Positions 51,720 through 60,632 of a DNA stretch of 64,000 bases are shown in pieces; the first letter of the stretch is position 1; every line of letters starts with the position of its first letter. The translations under genes were made by a program, and so were the position numbers. Source of the stretch: Kushneria pakistanensis (GTDB lineage: Bacteria > Pseudomonadota > Gammaproteobacteria > Pseudomonadales > Halomonadaceae); contig NZ_BMZM01000004.1 of the NCBI RefSeq assembly GCF_014652795.1, positions 124,001 through 188,000 of the forward strand, written 5' to 3'. The notes under the pieces are model-generated. The model was not told where the DNA came from. It made no database searches and saw only the letters and a list, made by a program, of their open reading frames with translations.

Positions 51720-51741
51720 ATACCAAGGGAACTGTTACCAT
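51713..51741 (+). promoter_or_regulatory. Putative lpxC promoter
   Basis: TTGTCG (51713-51718) and TACCAT (51736-51741) are 17 bases apart, 42 bases before the lpxC ATG. An own promoter for lpxC behind ftsZ is usual. Confidence 0.45.
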
Positions 51742-51783
51742 ATAAACAACTGTTTGAATGTTTCCTGCCTGGTAGCCCAGACT

Positions 51784-52695
51784 ATGATCCGTCAAAGAAC
51801 CCTACAGAACACCATCCGTGCGACAGGCGTTGGTCTGCATTCAGGTAAAAAGGTTTACCTGACCCTGCGTCCGGCACCGGTCAACACCGGAATCGTTTTT
51901 GTACGTACTGACTTGGACCCGGTGGTTCGCATCCCGGCGCATCCGGAAAACGTCCATTTTACAACCATGTGCACTGCCGTCGCTGTGGGCGATGTGCGTG
52001 TATCGACCGTTGAACATCTGATGTCGGCCTTCGCAGGGCTGGGAATCGATAATGCCTTTGTCGATCTCAGCGAGCCTGAAGTGCCCATTATGGATGGCAG
52101 CGCCGGCCCGTTTGTGTTTCTGATTCAGTCGGCAGGTATTGCTGAACAGGAAGCGGCCAAGAAGTTCATCCGCATCAAGCAGGAGCTGACGGTCAGGGAT
52201 GGCGACAAGTATGCCACCTTCCTGCCACATGACGGCTTCAAGGTCAGCTTTGCCATTGACTTTGATCACCCTGTCTTTGCCAGCCAGAAACAGACGACAA
52301 GCGTTGATTTCTCGACCACGTCGTTTGTGAAGGAAGTCAGTCGCGCCCGTACCTTTGGTTTTATGCGCGATATCGAATTTCTCCGTTCCCAGAATCTGGC
52401 GCTGGGCGGCAGTCTCGACAACGCGATTGTTGTCGATGAATACCGTATTCTTAACGAAGATGGCCTTCGCTACGAAGATGAATTTGTGCGTCACAAGGTG
52501 CTCGATGCCATCGGTGATCTTTACCAGCTGGGCTATAGCCTGATTGGCGAGTTTCGTGGCTACAAGTCCGGTCACGGGCTCAACAATCAGCTGGTGCGCG
52601 CGCTGCTTCAGCATCAGGAAGCCTTCGAAGTCGTGACCTTCGAGGATCGCGAGACCTCGCCGATTTCCTACTCCGAGCCTGCCATGGCCATGTAA
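51784..52695 (+). CDS. lpxC: UDP-3-O-acyl-N-acetylglucosamine deacetylase LpxC
   Basis: Zinc amidase for the first committed step of lipid A synthesis. The 303-residue protein has the zinc histidines in [14 protein letters not shown] and in HKVLDAIGD, and the conserved [10 protein letters not shown] segment. The ATG at 51784 gives the family start [11 protein letters not shown]; a TTG ten codons earlier is rejected. In E. coli LpxC amount is set by FtsH proteolysis through its C-terminal tail; the tail here ends in SEPAMAM. Confidence 0.97.
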   Translation: MIRQRTLQNTIRATGVGLHSGKKVYLTLRPAPVNTGIVFVRTDLDPVVRIPAHPENVHFTTMCTAVAVGDVRVSTVEHLMSAFAGLGIDNAFVDLSEPEVPIMDGSAGPFVFLIQSAGIAEQEAAKKFIRIKQELTVRDGDKYATFLPHDGFKVSFAIDFDHPVFASQKQTTSVDFSTTSFVKEVSRARTFGFMRDIEFLRSQNLALGGSLDNAIVVDEYRILNEDGLRYEDEFVRHKVLDAIGDLYQLGYSLIGEFRGYKSGHGLNNQLVRALLQHQEAFEVVTFEDRETSPISYSEPAMAM

Positions 52696-52734
52696 TTCTT
52701 CGGGTTGCGCCAGCAGGACATCAAACAGCATGCG

Positions 52735-52766
52735 AGGGCACCGATCACTGATCGGTGCCCTTTTTT
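52735..52766. terminator. Bidirectional terminator between lpxC and dciA
   Basis: AGGGCACCGATCA and TGATCGGTGCCCT form a long perfect stem followed by six T. The dciA stop codon (52745-52747) lies inside the left arm, so the hairpin also encodes the end of that protein. Confidence 0.9.
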
Positions 52767-53248
52767 GTGCGGGTCATCAAGGCTTGTTCACTGTCTTGGC
52801 GTGCATGTGAAGCCAGACGCTCAAGTGATTTCTTGAGACGAGGGCTTGTAATATCGCGTGCACAATCACGAAGCTGGGAGGCAGCGGCTTCCGGAAGTTC
52901 ACGAGTCCGGGCGTGTGGCGTATAGACGGGCCGAATGGGACGAACCTTGAAGGTAAGTCCTGCAAGATCCTGAAAGGCGGGAAGCTGTCGCAACAGGGAC
53001 AGAAGACGCTGGCGCTCAAAACGCAGCCACGTCAGCCAGACAGCACGATCAGTCATCAGCGTCAGGTTGCCATCATGGTAGCCGCCGACGCGGACATGAT
53101 CCTGAAGCTCATCGGGCAATGCCTTCAGAAGGTGTTCCTGGGCTTCAAGGAGGATGCCAGCCGTATGGATCAGTGGCGCCAGAGAGCCGCGGGTGCGTAA
53201 CAATTGCCCCACGGGCTGGGCGCGTACTCCTTTACCCTTTATACTCAT
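52745..53248 (-). CDS. dciA: DUF721/DciA-family protein
   Basis: Member of the DciA (DUF721) family. DciA interacts with replicative helicase DnaB and helps load it in bacteria that lack DnaC. The 167-residue protein has the family pattern with a WLTWLRFERQRLLSLLRQLP segment. Its C-terminal half is basic and partly low complexity. Position before secA on the opposite strand is common outside Enterobacterales. GGCAGGG precedes the ATG. Confidence 0.85.
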   Translation of the reverse strand: MSIKGKGVRAQPVGQLLRTRGSLAPLIHTAGILLEAQEHLLKALPDELQDHVRVGGYHDGNLTLMTDRAVWLTWLRFERQRLLSLLRQLPAFQDLAGLTFKVRPIRPVYTPHARTRELPEAAASQLRDCARDITSPRLKKSLERLASHARQDSEQALMTRTKKGTDQ

Positions 53249-53312
53249 GGCCCTGCCGCGCGATCATTAAGGATGGCGCCAATTTATCACGGCTGATCCT
53301 CAGATTGACAGC

Positions 53313-53666
53313 ATGACCCATCCCGCTCGCACATTCCGTCTGCCCCGGGGCTTTAGAACCCGATGGTGGCTGGCTGGCCTTCTGATTGGCTGTCTCCTGC
53401 CAATAGGCATGGCTGACGCTCGCCTTGATGGCAGCGCTGCTCGGCTGATCCGGATCTGCTTTCATTCGCCCGAACATATTCGCGCCGAGTCTCGTCGTCG
53501 TTATCGCATCAGGCGACTGGTATTACGCTTGTGGTGCCTGTCAGTGGCCCTGCTGTGTATCGTACGCATGGTCCTGCCTGGTCGACCTTGGCTTGGCATG
53601 TCGACAGGTCATGATGTGCTATCGCGCCGGGGTCCGCCTTCGACGTGTCACACTTTTTGTGAATGA
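53313..53666 (+). CDS. Putative SecM-like secretion monitor / arrest peptide upstream of secA
   Basis: I do not recognise a named family. The 117-residue product has a basic N-terminus and a signal-like hydrophobic segment (residues about 19-33, WLAGLLIGCLLPIG) with a possible cleavage site after MADA. A second hydrophobic stretch (about 69-90) follows an Arg-rich run. The tail holds R106-G107-P108-P109 eight residues before the stop. The ORF ends 27 bases before secA. SecM of E. coli sits in the same place and stalls ribosomes at RAGP; RAPP-type arrest peptides are known in other bacteria. The E. coli SecM motif itself is absent. The ATG at 53313 has no clear Shine-Dalgarno sequence and is the only upstream start before a TAA at 53268, so expression is uncertain. 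Confidence 0.6.
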   Translation: MTHPARTFRLPRGFRTRWWLAGLLIGCLLPIGMADARLDGSAARLIRICFHSPEHIRAESRRRYRIRRLVLRLWCLSVALLCIVRMVLPGRPWLGMSTGHDVLSRRGPPSTCHTFCE

Positions 53667-53686
53667 CATGACACGACGACACAGGA
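53637..53686 (+). promoter_or_regulatory. Stem-loop able to sequester the secA ribosome-binding site
   Basis: CGACGTGTCA (53641-53650) pairs with TGACACGACG (53669-53678) with one A-A mismatch, and T53640-A53679 extends it. CAC/GTG (53651-53653 and 53659-53661) forms a TTTTT-loop hairpin inside. CCT (53637-53639) can pair with AGG (53683-53685), part of the AGGA Shine-Dalgarno of secA. The 5' arm is within the last codons of the upstream ORF, right after its Pro-Pro codons. Confidence 0.6.
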
Positions 53687-53693
53687 TAAAGAG

Positions 53694-56438
53694 ATGCTGA
53701 ATACGCTGTTACGCAAGATGGTCGGCAGCAAGAACGACCGTGATATCAGACGCATGCGCAAGACAGTTGCGCAGATCAACGCCCTGGAAGAATCCGTCAG
53801 TGCACTGGATGACAGTGCACTGCAGCAGCAGACGACCCGATTCCGTGAGCGCCTTGCCAATGGCGAAGCGCTTGAAAAGCTCCTGCCTGAAGCCTTCGCT
53901 ACCGTGCGCGAGGCCACTAAACGCGTCATGGGCATGCGTCAGTTTGATGTCCAGATGATTGGCGGCATGGCGCTCAATGACGGCCGTATTGCCGAGATGA
54001 AAACCGGCGAGGGCAAGACACTTGTTGCTACGCTCGCCGTTTATCTCAATGCGCTGCCGGGACTGGGCGTGCATGTGGTCACGGTCAACGATTATCTGGC
54101 GCGTCGTGATGCTGACTGGATGCGTCCGCTGTATGAATTCTTGGGTCTGTCCGTCGGTGTCATTTACTCGGGTCAGCAGCCGCGTGAAAAACGCGATGCC
54201 TATGCCTGTGATATTACCTACGGCACCAACAATGAATACGGCTTTGATTATCTGCGCGATAACATGGCCTTTTCACAGGGCGAAAAGGTCCAGCGCAGGC
54301 TCCATTACGCCATCATCGATGAAGTTGACTCGATTCTGATCGATGAGGCGCGCACGCCGTTGATCATCTCAGGTCCCGTGGATGAAAACGTCGATATCTA
54401 TCGCACCATTCATCAACTGGTGGCCGCGCTGACGCCCTGCGAGGACCCCGAGGATCCCGAGACTGGCGATTTCATCATTGATGAAAAGCAAAAGCAGATC
54501 GAGCTGACCGAGCGTGGCCACAACGAGATCGAAAATATCCTGCGTCAGGCGAGTCTGCTGCCCGAGGAAGACTCCCTGTATGCCGCCCATAACCTGGGAC
54601 TTTTGCATCACGTCAGTGCCGCGCTGAGGGCCAAGCATCTTTTCCACCGTGATGTAGATTACGTGGTCGCCAAGGGTGAGGTCATCATCGTCGATGAGCA
54701 TACCGGGCGTACCATGCACGGCCGGCGCTGGTCCGAAGGCCTGCACCAGGCCGTTGAAGCCAAGGAAAACGTGGAAGTTCAAAAGGAAAGCCAGACGCTG
54801 GCATCCACGACCTTCCAGAATTACTTCCGTCTCTATGACAAGCTCTCGGGCATGACCGGTACGGCCGATACCGAAGCCTTCGAATTCCGACAGATCTATG
54901 ATCTGGATGTGCTGGTCATTCCGACCAACAAGCCCCGCGCGCGCAAGGACCTCAACGACCTGGTGTTCATGACGACCCAGGAGAAGTTCGAGGCCATCAT
55001 TGAAGACATCAAGGAAAAGCAGGCCGAGGGACGTCCCGTTCTGGTCGGTACGGCCTCGATCGAAAGCTCCGAGGTGCTTTCGGAAATGATGCGCAAGCAG
55101 CAGCTGGCCCACAACGTCCTCAATGCCAAGCAACATGATCGTGAAGCGGAAATCATCGCGCAGGCCGGTCGTCCGGCGGCGGTGACCATTGCCACCAACA
55201 TGGCCGGTCGTGGTACCGATATCATGCTGGGCGGCAACTGGGAGTCCGAAGTGGCTGGCCTTGATAACCCGAGCGATGCGGCCATCGAGGCGATCAAGGC
55301 CGAATGGAAAAAGCGCCACGATGCGGTTATCGAGGCGGGCGGTCTGCACGTGATCGGCACCGAACGTCATGAATCGCGCCGTATCGACAACCAGCTGCGC
55401 GGGCGTGCCGGTCGTCAGGGCGACCCGGGCTCGACCCGCTTTTTCCTGTCGCTGGAAGACAACCTGATGCGTTTGTTCGGATCCGAGCGGGTGCAGAAGA
55501 TGATGGGCGTGCTGGGCCTTGAAAAGGGCGAAGCCATCGAACACAAGATGGTCAGCAACGCGGTCGAACGCGCCCAGCGCAAGGTGGAAGGTCGTAACTT
55601 CGACATGCGCAAGCAGCTGCTGGAATACGATGATGTAGCCAATGACCAGCGTCGTGTGGTCTACGATCAGCGTGATGAAATTCTGGCTTCCGACAACGTC
55701 TCCGATAATGTTCAGGGGCTGCGTGTCGAGATGCTGGATCACGCCATCTCAAGCTATGTACCCCCGCAGAGTCTGGCCGAGCAGTGGGATCTGGCCGGTC
55801 TTGAAGAGCATCTGCGTCAGGAGTTCAACCTTGATGCACCGGTGGTTGCCTGGGCGCGCGATGATGAAGGCTTCCACGAAGAGATGCTGCGCGAGCGGCT
55901 GCATGAGCAGCTTCGACAGGCATGGGCAGCGAAGGAGGCGAGCGTGGGTGATGAGACCATGCGTCGCTTTGAAAAGCAGGTCATGCTCCAGGTGCTCGAT
56001 ACGCGCTGGAAAGAGCATCTGCAGTCGATGGACCACCTGCGTCGCGGCATTCACCTGCGTGGTTACGCGCAGAAAAATCCCAAGCAGGAATACAAGCGCG
56101 AGTCCTTCGAGCTATTCCAGACGCTCTTGCACAACATCAAATCTGATGTGGTGCGCATTCTCAGTCACGTACAGGTGCGCCAGCAGGCTGATCCGGACAT
56201 GCTGGAGCGTGAGCGTCGCGAAAACCTTCAGCGTGAGCAGCAGGCCAGTGAGTTAACGCGCCAGGATGTTGCCCACGAAGATGTCCCGGCACCGGAAGTC
56301 AGCGAGGAAGCCGTTGCTGCAGCCGAGGCCGTGCAGAACCCGACCGTGCGACGTGACGAGCCGAAGGTAGGGCGTAATGATCCCTGCCCCTGTGGGTCGG
56401 GCAAGAAATACAAGCACTGCCATGGCAGTCTCGACTGA
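53694..56438 (+). CDS. secA: Preprotein translocase ATPase SecA
   Basis: Motor ATPase of the Sec general secretion pathway. The 914-residue protein has Walker A in [10 protein letters not shown] (near residue 103), the [13 protein letters not shown] motif, the preprotein cross-linking and helical scaffold regions, the second RecA domain with NMAGRGTDI, and a C-terminal zinc motif ([14 protein letters not shown]). An AGGA lies seven bases before the ATG and can be paired in a stem-loop with the end of the preceding ORF. Confidence 0.98.
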   Translation: MLNTLLRKMVGSKNDRDIRRMRKTVAQINALEESVSALDDSALQQQTTRFRERLANGEALEKLLPEAFATVREATKRVMGMRQFDVQMIGGMALNDGRIAEMKTGEGKTLVATLAVYLNALPGLGVHVVTVNDYLARRDADWMRPLYEFLGLSVGVIYSGQQPREKRDAYACDITYGTNNEYGFDYLRDNMAFSQGEKVQRRLHYAIIDEVDSILIDEARTPLIISGPVDENVDIYRTIHQLVAALTPCEDPEDPETGDFIIDEKQKQIELTERGHNEIENILRQASLLPEEDSLYAAHNLGLLHHVSAALRAKHLFHRDVDYVVAKGEVIIVDEHTGRTMHGRRWSEGLHQAVEAKENVEVQKESQTLASTTFQNYFRLYDKLSGMTGTADTEAFEFRQIYDLDVLVIPTNKPRARKDLNDLVFMTTQEKFEAIIEDIKEKQAEGRPVLVGTASIESSEVLSEMMRKQQLAHNVLNAKQHDREAEIIAQAGRPAAVTIATNMAGRGTDIMLGGNWESEVAGLDNPSDAAIEAIKAEWKKRHDAVIEAGGLHVIGTERHESRRIDNQLRGRAGRQGDPGSTRFFLSLEDNLMRLFGSERVQKMMGVLGLEKGEAIEHKMVSNAVERAQRKVEGRNFDMRKQLLEYDDVANDQRRVVYDQRDEILASDNVSDNVQGLRVEMLDHAISSYVPPQSLAEQWDLAGLEEHLRQEFNLDAPVVAWARDDEGFHEEMLRERLHEQLRQAWAAKEASVGDETMRRFEKQVMLQVLDTRWKEHLQSMDHLRRGIHLRGYAQKNPKQEYKRESFELFQTLLHNIKSDVVRILSHVQVRQQADPDMLERERRENLQREQQASELTRQDVAHEDVPAPEVSEEAVAAAEAVQNPTVRRDEPKVGRNDPCPCGSGKKYKHCHGSLD

Positions 56439-56516
56439 TAGTCATTGGCGTAGCGACGTTGCCCGGCTGCCATGACGGCACCGGGCGGGCAACATGGACA
56501 GCAGAGGGCAGTGATC

Positions 56517-57725
56517 ATGGCCGTAGGTAAAGCGCATTTTCCCGATATGCCTCGCATCGAAGGGCTGCGGCTGGGCACTGCCCGGGCAGGCATCAAAAAG
56601 GCGGATCGTCGTGATCTGGTCGTTTTTGAGCTCGCTGAAGGCAGTCATGTGGCAGCCACTTTCACACGCAACGCCTTCTGCGCCGCACCGGTGCATGTGG
56701 CACGACGACATCTTGCAGATGGCGCGCCGCGTTATCTGCTGATCAATACCGGCAATGCCAATGCCGGCACCGGGGAGCAGGGCATGAAGGATGCCCTGGC
56801 CTGCTGTGCGGCACTTGCAGAGCGTACCGGTCGGCTGCCGGAACAGGTATTGCCCTTTTCCACCGGCGTGATTGGCGAGCCGCTGCCGGTTGAACGAATT
56901 CGCAACGGTCTGGACGAGGCGCTGGCTTCACTGGATGAAGGGCAGTGGCAGGCCGCGGCCGAAGGCATCATGACCACCGATACACGTCCCAAGGGCGTCA
57001 CGCGCACGATCACGGTGGGTGGTCAGCCGGTCACCATCAACGGTATCTCCAAGGGTGCAGGGATGATCTGCCCCAATATGGCCACCATGCTGGCCTTTGT
57101 GGCGACCGATGCCGCAATCGGGCATGACGCGCTGCAAGGGCTTTTGCGCGCCAGCGTCGAGCGCAGTTTCAATCGCATTACCATTGATTCCGATACGTCT
57201 ACCAATGATGCCTGCACGTTGGTGGCGACAGGACGTGGCGCTGTCATCGAAAGCGATGAGGCACTCGCCGAGTTTTCCAGCGCTCTGGACGACGTGCTGC
57301 TGTCGCTGGCGCAGGCCATTGTGCGTGACGGCGAAGGCGCCACCAAATTTGTCACGGTGACCATCGAGGAGGCGGCCAGTACTGAAGAGGCACTGGCGGT
57401 TGCCTTCAGTGTGGCGCACTCGCCACTGGTCAAGACGGCCCTTTATGCCAGTGATGCCAACTGGGGCCGACTTCTGATGGCAGTAGGCAAGGTACCCATC
57501 GACGATTTCGATGTCAGTCAGGTGGCGATCGATATCAATGGCGTCACCATCGCCCGACAGGGTGGCCGCGCGCAGGAATACCGTGAGGAAGCCGGCGCTG
57601 CCGTCATGGCCGAGGAAGAGATCAATATCACGATTCGTCTGGGACGTGGTGTGGCACAGGAGCGGGTCTGGACCTCGGATCTCTCCCACGATTACGTTTC
57701 CATCAATGCCGATTATCGCAGCTGA
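56517..57725 (+). CDS. argJ: Bifunctional ornithine acetyltransferase / N-acetylglutamate synthase ArgJ
   Basis: Recycles the acetyl group in arginine synthesis, from N-acetylornithine to glutamate. The 402-residue protein is self-cleaving; the conserved site lies in the segment KGAGMICPNMATMLAF, with cleavage expected before the threonine of MATM. INTGNANAGTG and SDANWGRLLMAVGK are family motifs. The ATG at 56517 follows AGAGGG; 15 upstream codons are rejected. It follows secA, as in Pseudomonas. Confidence 0.96.
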   Translation: MAVGKAHFPDMPRIEGLRLGTARAGIKKADRRDLVVFELAEGSHVAATFTRNAFCAAPVHVARRHLADGAPRYLLINTGNANAGTGEQGMKDALACCAALAERTGRLPEQVLPFSTGVIGEPLPVERIRNGLDEALASLDEGQWQAAAEGIMTTDTRPKGVTRTITVGGQPVTINGISKGAGMICPNMATMLAFVATDAAIGHDALQGLLRASVERSFNRITIDSDTSTNDACTLVATGRGAVIESDEALAEFSSALDDVLLSLAQAIVRDGEGATKFVTVTIEEAASTEEALAVAFSVAHSPLVKTALYASDANWGRLLMAVGKVPIDDFDVSQVAIDINGVTIARQGGRAQEYREEAGAAVMAEEEINITIRLGRGVAQERVWTSDLSHDYVSINADYRS

Positions 57726-57830
57726 CGCACGCTGTTTGTGCGCTGTCATTATTAAGTTCCGGGGTGGCGAGCAGATGGTCTCACCCCCTTTACCGATTGA
57801 TATTCACGCATCATGAAAGGTCATGCCAGC

Positions 57831-58775
57831 ATGCCGAAAAGAAGGGTACATGTCGCCGCTGCGGCCATTTTCAACGATCAGGGCCAGGTGCTAATTGCGC
57901 GGCGGCCATCGATTGCCGATCAGGGCGGACTGTGGGAATTCCCCGGTGGCAAGCTGGCCCCTTATGAAACCGGGCTTGAAGCGCTGCGTCGTGAGCTGCG
58001 CGAAGAGCTTGGTATCAGCATTCAGCGCGCCCAACCGCTGATTCGTGTGCATCATGAGTATCCCGACAAGCATATCCTGCTGGATGTCTGGGAAACACAT
58101 GATTTCGAGGGTGAGCCCTGGGGGCGTGAAGGCCAGGCGGTACGATGGGTCAACCCTGATGATCTGGGCCGCTATGCATTTCCGGCCGCCAACAGCCCTA
58201 TCATTCGCGCCGTTATCCTGCCCCATGATTATCTGATCACGGGTGAGGCCAGCGATGAGGCGGAATTTGATCGCAAGCTCGAGCGCGCGCTGGTGGAAGA
58301 TGGCATCAAGCTGGTACAGCTGCGGGCACATGAGCTTGATGAAAAGGCCTATCGGGCACGCGCCGAACGCACACTGGCAAAGTGCCGCGAGCATGGGACA
58401 TCACTGATACTCAATTGCTCGCTGGACACGTTCAGGGCGGTAGACGCTGATGGGCTGCATCTGCCCAGTCGCGAGCTGATGGCACTGACGCATCGCCCCG
58501 TGGGTGATGACAAATGGCTGGCTGCCTCTACGCATAATAACGAGCAGATTGCACAGGCCCAGCGACTGGGCTGCGATTTTGCAACGCTGTCACCGGTGCG
58601 CGAAACGCCCAGTCATCCGGGGGCCGTTACCATCGGCTGGCATGATCTTCAGCAGATGGTCGAGGAAGTTACCATGCCGGTGTATGCCCTAGGCGGTACC
58701 ACGCGTGATGATGGCGACCGGGCGCGCGCAGTAGGTGCGCAGGGGATTGCCTCAATCCGGGAATTCTGGCGTTAA
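57831..58775 (+). CDS. MutT Nudix hydrolase fused to a ThiE/TenI-like domain
   Basis: N-terminal MutT domain (about 1-130), expected to hydrolyse 8-oxo-dGTP and prevent A:T to C:G transversions. It has a full Nudix box (GKLAPYE then REL-REELGI, about residues 38-60). The C-terminal domain (about 140-314) has the TIM-barrel pattern of thiamine-phosphate synthase ThiE/TenI: DGLHLPS, ASTHNNEQI, SPVRETPSHPG and ALGGT. The ThiE motifs are altered, so catalytic thiamine synthesis is doubtful. This fusion is known in Pseudomonas and relatives. Start chosen at 57831 because AAAGG lies upstream; 57813 is an alternative. Confidence 0.92.
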   Translation: MPKRRVHVAAAAIFNDQGQVLIARRPSIADQGGLWEFPGGKLAPYETGLEALRRELREELGISIQRAQPLIRVHHEYPDKHILLDVWETHDFEGEPWGREGQAVRWVNPDDLGRYAFPAANSPIIRAVILPHDYLITGEASDEAEFDRKLERALVEDGIKLVQLRAHELDEKAYRARAERTLAKCREHGTSLILNCSLDTFRAVDADGLHLPSRELMALTHRPVGDDKWLAASTHNNEQIAQAQRLGCDFATLSPVRETPSHPGAVTIGWHDLQQMVEEVTMPVYALGGTTRDDGDRARAVGAQGIASIREFWR

Positions 58776-58794
58776 GCCAGGTCGATTATCAGAA

Positions 58795-58825
58795 AAAAGG
58801 GCCACCCCGATGGGGTGGCCCTTTT
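58795..58825. terminator. Bidirectional terminator between the mutT fusion and yacG
   Basis: AAAAGGGCCACCCC and GGGGTGGCCCTTTT pair perfectly around GAT. It has A- and T-runs on each side and lies between convergent genes. Confidence 0.92.
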
Positions 58826-58873
58826 GCGTTCATGGGTGGCCTGCGTATTACGGCCATGGAATATTGCGGGCGG

Positions 58874-59092
58874 TCAATCGCCACGCTCGATGCGGTTCAT
58901 GAGCTCATCAAGGCTGGCATCATCCATGGCCGGTTCACCGGCAATGCGGTGCGACTCGTCGGCCCAGGCGCCCAGATCAATCATCTTGCAACGTTGGGAA
59001 CAAAAGGGTCGCCAGGGGTTGTCACTGGTCCAGTAAAGACGCTTGCCGCATTGGGGGCAGGGCACTACAGGTGGTTTATTTTCATCACTCAT
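58874..59092 (-). CDS. yacG: DNA gyrase inhibitor YacG
   Basis: Small zinc protein that binds GyrB and inhibits DNA binding by gyrase in E. coli. The 72-residue product has the four zinc cysteines in CPQC and FCSQRC, and the family [11 protein letters not shown] segment. Its ATG overlaps the coaE stop by four bases (ATGA type). The coaE-yacG pair beside pilD is standard in gammaproteobacteria. Confidence 0.95.
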   Translation of the reverse strand: MSDENKPPVVPCPQCGKRLYWTSDNPWRPFCSQRCKMIDLGAWADESHRIAGEPAMDDASLDELMNRIERGD

Positions 59093-59697
59093 GGGGCGTT
59101 GTACTGCCTGGCAAGCTGGCGGTAAAAAAGATCGAGCCGATCGATCCGGGCATCGACCACGTGAAAGCTGCCGACATTGTCGATAACGTCGTCGGCGCTG
59201 GCAAGCCGTCGGTTACGTGACATCTGGGCGGCGACAATGGCGCGCGCCTGCGCCTCTGACACACCGTCACGGGCGCAGGTCCTTCTGATCTGCTCCTGCG
59301 GCGGCACATCGATCACCAGAATCCGGTTGACCAGCTGATGCTGGTCGGTTTCCAGCAGCAGCGGTGACACCAGCAGAGCGTAGGGGCCCGAGAACGTTTC
59401 AAGACGCTGCATCAGTCTTTCACGAATACGTGGATGCGTGATGGCCTCAAGGGCCTGGCGTGCCTGGTCGTCCTCGAAAATGATGTTGCGCATGGCCGCC
59501 CGGTCCAGCTCGCCACGCTCGGTCATGACGCGGTCGCCAAAGCGTTCGTGAATCTCTGCCAGCGCAGGTTCACCAGGCATGACCACCTCGCGTGCCAGAT
59601 GATCCACATCCACCCAGTCTGCACCGCGCCGCGCGAAGGCTTCGGCAATGGTCGTCTTGCCGGCAGCAATGCCCCCGGTCAGGCCGATAATCAGCAT
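59089..59697 (-). CDS. coaE: Dephospho-CoA kinase CoaE
   Basis: Final step of coenzyme A synthesis: phosphorylates dephospho-CoA. The 202-residue protein starts with the P-loop [12 protein letters not shown], has [11 protein letters not shown] and the VSPLLLET segment. The ATG at 59697 gives the family start MLIIGLTGG; 26 more upstream codons are rejected. It is 58 bases downstream of pilD and is co-directed with yacG. Confidence 0.96.
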   Translation of the reverse strand: MLIIGLTGGIAAGKTTIAEAFARRGADWVDVDHLAREVVMPGEPALAEIHERFGDRVMTERGELDRAAMRNIIFEDDQARQALEAITHPRIRERLMQRLETFSGPYALLVSPLLLETDQHQLVNRILVIDVPPQEQIRRTCARDGVSEAQARAIVAAQMSRNRRLASADDVIDNVGSFHVVDARIDRLDLFYRQLARQYNAP

Positions 59698-59755
59698 AAA
59701 AGCTCCCGCAAATAGTCCTTGTGATCCCAGGGGGCGGAAAATGTGTACATGGTAT

Positions 59756-60622
59756 CTAGATCGAAGAAAGGCCAATGATGGTGTAATAAAGCTCGATCAC
59801 CCTATCACCTCCCAGCAGGACCAGCATGCCTGCCGCACTCAGAAAAGGACCAAAGGGCATCGGTGCGCCCCGCAAACGGGGCAGCAACAGCTGAATGATG
59901 ATACCGAGCACGGCCCCTGTAGTGGCTGACAGCACCAGAATCAGTGGCAGTGTCTGCCATCCACACCAGGCGCCCAGTGCCGCCAACAGTTTGAAATCGC
60001 CCCGACCCAGACCTTCACGGCCGCTGGCAAGCCGAAAGAGCCAGTAAAATCCCCAAGCGACGCTATAGCCGGCTGCCGCACCAATGACGGATTCGGCCAG
60101 CCTGTCGGGATGCACCACCAGCTGATACAAAAGCCCGCCCCACAGCAGGGGCAGGGTGAGCACATCCGGCAGCAACAGGGTACGTAAATCAATCACGGCG
60201 AGTGTCAGCAGGATCAGGCAGGCGAGCGCAATTGCCATCCCGGTGAAGGTCATGCCATGGTGCCACACGGCCCAGAGCACCAGCGCCATGCTGGCTGCCT
60301 CGACCAGCGGATACTGCACGCTAATGGGGCACCTGCACTGTGCGCAGCGCCCCCGGCGCTTCAGATAACCCACCAGCGGGATATTGTCATGCCAGGCAAT
60401 GGTGGCGTCACATTCAGGGCAATGAGAGCGCGGGACCAGCAGGTTGTATCTGGTCTGCGGCTGGGTCGGGGGCGTCAGTGTCAGCGTCTGGTGGGCCTCG
60501 TGTGTCCACTGCCGAGACAGCATCACCGGCAGTCGGGCAATCACCACATTGAGAAAGCTGCCCAGCGTCAGCGCCAGCAGCGCCACGATGCACAGCAAAA
60601 AGGGGTCGGACAGCGAAGACAT
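59756..60622 (-). CDS. pilD: Prepilin peptidase / N-methyltransferase PilD
   Basis: Integral membrane aspartic protease that cleaves type IV prepilins and pseudopilins after the glycine of their leader and N-methylates the new end. The 288-residue protein has the cytoplasmic zinc-binding cysteines (CPEC and CAQC), about eight membrane segments and the two catalytic aspartates in VIDLRTLLLPD and GRGDFKLLAALG. The ATG at 60622 gives the family N-terminus. It follows pilC after 10 bases. Confidence 0.95.
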   Translation of the reverse strand: MSSLSDPFLLCIVALLALTLGSFLNVVIARLPVMLSRQWTHEAHQTLTLTPPTQPQTRYNLLVPRSHCPECDATIAWHDNIPLVGYLKRRGRCAQCRCPISVQYPLVEAASMALVLWAVWHHGMTFTGMAIALACLILLTLAVIDLRTLLLPDVLTLPLLWGGLLYQLVVHPDRLAESVIGAAAGYSVAWGFYWLFRLASGREGLGRGDFKLLAALGAWCGWQTLPLILVLSATTGAVLGIIIQLLLPRLRGAPMPFGPFLSAAGMLVLLGGDRVIELYYTIIGLSSI

Positions 60623-60632
60623 GTCGAGGCTC

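Noticed and set aside
53273-53296. Seven-codon mini-ORF before the secM-like frame
   Set aside because: It has no spaced Shine-Dalgarno sequence and could arise by chance.
54369-55742. 457-codon open frame on the minus strand
   Set aside because: Antisense to secA; the composition is typical of a reverse-strand shadow of a GC-rich gene.
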